From Mucilaginibacter myungsuensis (GTDB lineage Bacteria > Bacteroidota > Bacteroidia > Sphingobacteriales > Sphingobacteriaceae), in the NCBI RefSeq assembly GCF_015222005.1, contig NZ_JADFFL010000002.1:682001-746000 (forward strand): 64,000 nt of DNA, written 5' to 3'. Under the pieces are notes generated by a model. The model made no database searches. It was given only the letters and a program-made list of their open reading frames with translations, and was not told where the DNA came from. Below, one piece after another: positions 60,197 to 64,000 of this stretch (position 1 is its first letter; every line of letters begins with the position of its first letter). Position numbers and translations under genes: made by a program.

Positions 60197-60998
60197 GCCC
60201 GGTTCATTATTGTCTTATCTTAATTTAAAAGTTTCTTTTCTTTCTGCACTGTCTCTGTATCCCAACAGATATTACAGAAAAGTAGATCGCCTTAAACAAA
60301 AATTTGGTAAAGATCAACTAAATACTGACGGGACTAAGCGTGAACGTAATACTGTTGAACCTTGTATTTACGTAAAGGATGTTCAAAAGAAGCTTAATAG
60401 GATTTTACAGCTATACTCGCTTCCCAATTGCATGTTGGGCGGAGTAAAAGGCAGGAACAATATTCAAAATGCTTTCATTCACAAAGATAACCGACACTTT
60501 CTAACTGTTGACCTTGAACAATTCTTTAATAATATTTCAAATCGGCAAGTTTTCCGTGCGTTAACGGACAATGGTTTTTCGTGGGAAGACGCAAGGGCGA
60601 TCACCAAACTTACAACATACGAAAAACGTCTTCCACAAGGTGCACCTACATCAACGGTTTTAGCAAACATGGTACTTTCTAAAACAGCGATCATCCTCGA
60701 AAGGTTCTGTGCCGAACACAATATCACATTTACATGTTTTGTTGATGATCTGACATTCTCATCCAAAACTAACTTCAAATATTTATCACGTCAGATAATA
60801 CGCATAATAAAAGATGGTGGCTTTAAGATCAATGACCGGAAAGTAAAATATTCACATGATCGTTGCGAGATAACCGGGTTGTTTATTTATAAAGGTAAAC
60901 TCGGGTTAGAAAAAGGAATGTTGAACGATCTAGACAATCCGGGCCGGCAAGCATATGCTAATAAAGTCAAAGCGTACAACGAATTAATAGCGCCATGA
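60177..60998 (+). CDS. Retron-type reverse transcriptase
   Basis: A 273-residue RT from the ATG at 60177 (a TTG precedes it by one codon). Retron-specific motifs are present: NAFIH (98-102, NAxxH motif), DLEQFF (112-117, catalytic Asp), LPQGAPTS (152-159), FVDD (188-191, replacing YADD) and ITG (232-234, the VTG-type motif). It would copy the msd part of its ncRNA into msDNA. It is AT-richer than its neighbours, suggesting transfer. It ends 3 bases from the convergent GH30 gene. No fused or adjacent large effector domain is seen. Confidence 0.92.
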   Translation: MDTKSSKPGSLLSYLNLKVSFLSALSLYPNRYYRKVDRLKQKFGKDQLNTDGTKRERNTVEPCIYVKDVQKKLNRILQLYSLPNCMLGGVKGRNNIQNAFIHKDNRHFLTVDLEQFFNNISNRQVFRALTDNGFSWEDARAITKLTTYEKRLPQGAPTSTVLANMVLSKTAIILERFCAEHNITFTCFVDDLTFSSKTNFKYLSRQIIRIIKDGGFKINDRKVKYSHDRCEITGLFIYKGKLGLEKGMLNDLDNPGRQAYANKVKAYNELIAP

Positions 60999-61001
60999 CA
61001 T

Positions 61002-62537
61002 CTAATTTGTTAATTTGCCGGTAAGGGTCACTACGGCTCTTTTAGGGATATTAACTTTTGCGCTATTTACGTTATTTAATTTAAGTTCATCAATTTGAGA
61101 TGTTACATAGGATGATAGTTGCCCAGCTTTAAATGGTACATCGGCAAGATCGATATTCACCTCTTCTGTGTTTTGGTTGACCACAACTATCACCAATTCC
61201 CGGCCTTTTTTATAGGCCGATACCATTAACGGTTTGGCTAAGCCATCCGCCAGTACCGAGACATCTACCCGCACCGAACCCGGTTTGATAAAGCGACTGT
61301 AGTTGCCCAACACCCACAGCATTTTACTTGTATAAAAGTTGCCGTCGGTCTTATTTTTGTCTACGTAGATCAGGCCGTCCTTATAATCATAGGCCGATAT
61401 TGCCAGCCACCACTGCCAGGCCGAGGCATTGGCTACGGCCAGATCGGTATGGATCACTGAGGCCATGTACAAGGCCGCATCCATGCCCAGATCGCGTTTG
61501 TTGCCGTTGATCTCGCCCGCGTTATCGCCAAGGATACAGTATTCAGATTGCCAAAAGTCCAGCCCTTTGATCGCGGCTACGCTATCGGCCAAAGCCTTGC
61601 GCATTTTTATCGACGACGCCAATGGCGAAGTAGTAAAATAACTATGGGCTGTGACGGTATGGGCCACAGTTGGCAAGTTGCCAATGTAGTTTGCAGATCC
61701 CAGCCTGAAGAAGTCGGCTATTTGCATGCCTTTACCCGGCTTATTACTTTTGGTGTACAGGTAGTTGATCTGCCCGGCTTCGGCTATGATCAGTTTAGAC
61801 TTTATCTTACGGTTAGTAAATACTTTATCCATCACCTTCACTGCGCCGGCTATTTCTGCATTGGTGTAGGGGCTGCCCTCCTGTTTATTATCGCTCCAAT
61901 CCCATTGAGGCTCGTTAAACGGACTGATGTAATTGAATTTGATCTTGGCGGTCTTCTCTACGCCTTTCACCACATCGGCCAAGTAGGTAGCAAAATCGAT
62001 ATACTTTTCTGGGGCGATATTCACCTTGCCTTTATCGGCAAAGGCCCTGCCGTTAATGGTAAACTTTACCGGCGGACTATTAGTAAATCCCAAAAACTCC
62101 TTCACCCCGCGTTCCTTTGCCGCTTTTAAGAACCATAACTGCCCGGCCTGCTTTTGCCAGTTGTAAAATCCGTCAGCATTGTAGAACGACTCCGCACGAT
62201 GCCACTCATCGCGGATACCGCCCTCGCTGCCCTGTTCGGTACTGCCCGCGCCGATATTAAAACGCCACATGTTCAGCCCGATACCTTTGGGCGAACCGTC
62301 CGCTTTATTTTGGGTACTGAAAAGCAGATCAGCAATAGCATTACGTTTGGCATCGGGCCAGTTACCCACAAACTGACAAGCCCAGGCATCCGACGCGCTA
62401 AAATTGCTGATGGCTTGATAAGTTTTACCCGGGTCGATGCTGATCTTTGCCTCTTTGGTTTGGGCGATGGCGGATGAGGTCATCGCCATGGTTAGGCCGA
62501 TAATCAGTATATTTTTTAGCGTAGTGCGTAGTATCAT
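61002..62537 (-). CDS. Glycoside hydrolase family 30 enzyme
   Basis: A 511-residue secreted enzyme with a signal peptide to about residue 25 (SSAIAQ). The GH30 barrel has FSASDAWACQFVGNW, GLNMWRFNIGAGS, the acid/base Glu209 in YISPFNEPQWDW and the nucleophile Glu332 in FWQSEYC. A C-terminal beta-sandwich (SRFIKPGSVRVDVS and KKGRELVIVVVNQNTEEVNIDL) completes the fold. Sequence flavour suggests an endo-beta-1,6-galactanase-like subfamily rather than glucosylceramidase; this is inference. Confidence 0.9.
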   Translation of the reverse strand: MILRTTLKNILIIGLTMAMTSSAIAQTKEAKISIDPGKTYQAISNFSASDAWACQFVGNWPDAKRNAIADLLFSTQNKADGSPKGIGLNMWRFNIGAGSTEQGSEGGIRDEWHRAESFYNADGFYNWQKQAGQLWFLKAAKERGVKEFLGFTNSPPVKFTINGRAFADKGKVNIAPEKYIDFATYLADVVKGVEKTAKIKFNYISPFNEPQWDWSDNKQEGSPYTNAEIAGAVKVMDKVFTNRKIKSKLIIAEAGQINYLYTKSNKPGKGMQIADFFRLGSANYIGNLPTVAHTVTAHSYFTTSPLASSIKMRKALADSVAAIKGLDFWQSEYCILGDNAGEINGNKRDLGMDAALYMASVIHTDLAVANASAWQWWLAISAYDYKDGLIYVDKNKTDGNFYTSKMLWVLGNYSRFIKPGSVRVDVSVLADGLAKPLMVSAYKKGRELVIVVVNQNTEEVNIDLADVPFKAGQLSSYVTSQIDELKLNNVNSAKVNIPKRAVVTLTGKLTN

Positions 62538-62962
62538 AAATGTCTTAAATATCGGCTAAGGCCAAAGGGCTTAGTTTTATTTTTAGGGTGTTTTGGGAGC
62601 CCGTCGAACCATAGTGCGGCGGGCTTAAGCTATGCATTGTGGCAATGCCCTCCCCACGTCACCCTTCGACAGGCTACCCATGACGTGTTGTGGAGATCTG
62701 TTTTTTTTTCTCTCCCGACAGTGGCACGGCTTCAGGTGAGGTGGTCAAATGCGTTGGGCGTGTGCGCGCCTGGGCTTTGACCGCCTGCAGGGTAAAGGCC
62801 TGTGCGAAGAAGCATTGGCACTGTCTTGATCTTTGGTTCTTTCTATCAAGAGAAAGAACGGTGGTTGCATAGTTGCCAATTTGTGTCCACGTCATATCAT
62901 CTTCATGGTCCGACGAATCTAATAATTCAGGGTGACGCCCCCGTTGTTTCCCGATCGTAAAT
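62538..62962. repeat. Repeat-rich intergenic region
   Basis: About 425 bases without a gene. It holds a hairpin AGCCCG/CGGGCT (62598-62625), a CACCCTTCGACAGGCT word shared in type with the 17.4 and 21.1 kb repeats, and a perfect stem GTTCTTTCT-ATCAAG-AGAAAGAAC (62836-62859). Confidence 0.55.
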
Positions 62963-64000
62963 TTAAGCGATCGCTCCGCTTATCTTCAATACAAAAGCGA
63001 TCTTGCCCGGTGCTTGCGTTGGCAACGTCACCTTTAACCCGGCGGTGGTTTGCTCAAAGCCGATCGGTTGGTTGTGTCCTAATAACTCCACCTTATTAAC
63101 TTTTCCTGCCGATGCCAAACTCTTGATGACCGCCGAACCGTCGGCCGGCCAGCCCAGCATGGTAGCGTAAAGCGTTTTACCTTTGGACACAAAGCGTATA
63201 TCGGCCGCGGTGAATGGTTTGCCCTTGCCCTCGTTAAAGCCCTGGGCACTCAATGGTGCGGTGTTCTCTAAAGCAGGGCCTTCGCCGAAGGTGGTCCATG
63301 GGCGGGTGCTGTAGATGGATTCACTGTTTACAGCCATCCACTCGCCAATGCCTTCTACAATGGCGCGTTCCTTTTCATCAATGGTTCCGTTGCCACGAAC
63401 GGGTACGCTTAGCATCAGGTTGCCATTTTTGCTTACCACGTCTACTAAGGTATGGATAACTGTTTTGGCCGATTTGTAGCCATTGCGGTCGTAAACACCA
63501 CGATCGTAATGCCAGCTGCCTATGCAGGTATCTGTCTGCCATGGCAAAGGCTCGGTTTTGTTACTTTGCCCGCGTTCAATATCCCAAACCATGCATTTGC
63601 GCTGTTGCTCGTTCAGTATCTTGCCAAAGATCACCGCTTCTAACTTGCCGTGTTTTTTGATGCTGTTATTATACATGTGGGCGGCTATTCTTAAGCCTAC
63701 GTCACTAACAGGCCATAGCGGCAGTGCGGTATCGTCAAAATAGACGGCGTCGGGGCCATATTTATCTATCAACTCAATTGTGCGTTGATAAAACTTTTCG
63801 CAATATGCTTTTGATGGGGTAGACGCGCCGTTCCCCCAATCCCATTGGCCATGTATAGCACCGCCATCGGCAGCGCGCTCACCAAGCGGATGGTTCTGGG
63901 CATATAATTCTTGCGGATCTTCACCCTCCCACCATTTGCCGACACCACCTGCTTTGGTCAGGTTACCATCGTAAGGCACACCTGCCAACGGTCCTTTTTT
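62963..64000 (-). CDS. Glycoside hydrolase family 29 alpha-L-fucosidase, 5' end outside the window
   Basis: The frame runs from the stop at 62963 to the window edge without a start, so the N-terminus is missing. The GH29 catalytic barrel is clear: ELIDKYGPDAVYFDDTALPLWP, with the nucleophile Asp in YFDD, and VVSKNGNLMLSVPVRGNGTIDEKE. A C-terminal beta-sandwich (DIRFVSKGKTLYATMLGWPADGS) follows. The enzyme removes alpha-linked fucose. The candidate start at 63988 is an internal TTG, not a true start. Confidence 0.93.
   Translation of the reverse strand, partial: KKGPLAGVPYDGNLTKAGGVGKWWEGEDPQELYAQNHPLGERAADGGAIHGQWDWGNGASTPSKAYCEKFYQRTIELIDKYGPDAVYFDDTALPLWPVSDVGLRIAAHMYNNSIKKHGKLEAVIFGKILNEQQRKCMVWDIERGQSNKTEPLPWQTDTCIGSWHYDRGVYDRNGYKSAKTVIHTLVDVVSKNGNLMLSVPVRGNGTIDEKERAIVEGIGEWMAVNSESIYSTRPWTTFGEGPALENTAPLSAQGFNEGKGKPFTAADIRFVSKGKTLYATMLGWPADGSAVIKSLASAGKVNKVELLGHNQPIGFEQTTAGLKVTLPTQAPGKIAFVLKISGAIA

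Overview
The window reads as a Bacteroidota chromosome, most likely a Sphingobacteriaceae genus such as Mucilaginibacter or Pedobacter. The evidence is the promoter type (a -7 element TAnnTTTG, often about 20 bases after a TTG/TTTG), the near absence of Shine-Dalgarno sequences, several secreted glycoside hydrolases, type IX secretion/gliding proteins (PorP/SprF-like, OmpA/PD40, CHU_C-type C-terminus), DUF6607, DUF2490 and DUF4142 families, and many short dispersed intergenic repeats. Genus is an inference; no rRNA or tRNA gene was seen.

Layout. 1-4.0 kb: cut CPBP protease, dusB, trxA, a DUF47/PhoU-like protein and a flavin reductase. 4.0-12.6 kb (minus): GH106, DUF808, moeA, moaA, S41 protease. 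12.7-17.3 kb: murQ, an unknown acidic protein, a Bax inhibitor-1 homologue, a TPK-like protein and an ECF sigma/anti-sigma pair; a pair of related ~130-bp palindromic repeats flanks two of these genes. 17.5-23.4 kb: polysaccharide degradation (GH10 xylanase, GH92, GH27). 23.9-31.9 kb: a large thioredoxin-tailed protein, then a minus-strand CHU_C protein - PorP/SprF - PorE-like OmpA operon. 31.9-42.3 kb: housekeeping (GNAT, DUF6607, LUD protein, ftsH, rsfS, birA, two detached DsbD-alpha proteins, dsbD, pfkA, 5'-nucleotidase). 42.4-45.0 kb: a frameshifted secreted protein gene, an endolysin-like amidase coupled to a tiny membrane protein, and a MaoC dehydratase. 45.1-50.9 kb: DUF4142, DUF2490, a porin-like protein, GT39, DinB and a lipoprotein. 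50.9-55.3 kb (minus): a three-gene operon of a single-module NRPS (A-PCP-TE), a GT14 glycosyltransferase and an alpha/beta hydrolase lipoprotein. 55.4-59.6 kb: ABC-F ATPase with a structured leader, then BlaI/BlaR1 in which BlaR1 carries nine 29-residue tandem repeats. 59.8-61.0 kb: a retron (promoter, candidate msr-msd RNA, a 62-codon basic hydrophobic ORF and a retron reverse transcriptase). 61.0-64.0 kb: GH30 and a cut GH29.

The six glycoside hydrolases (GH106, GH10, GH92, GH27, GH30, GH29) suggest growth on plant and mucin-like glycans, but no SusC/SusD pair is present here. The most interesting accessory elements are the retron, which lacks a recognisable large effector, the small NRPS operon behind a 27-bp palindrome, and the phage-like lysis pair.
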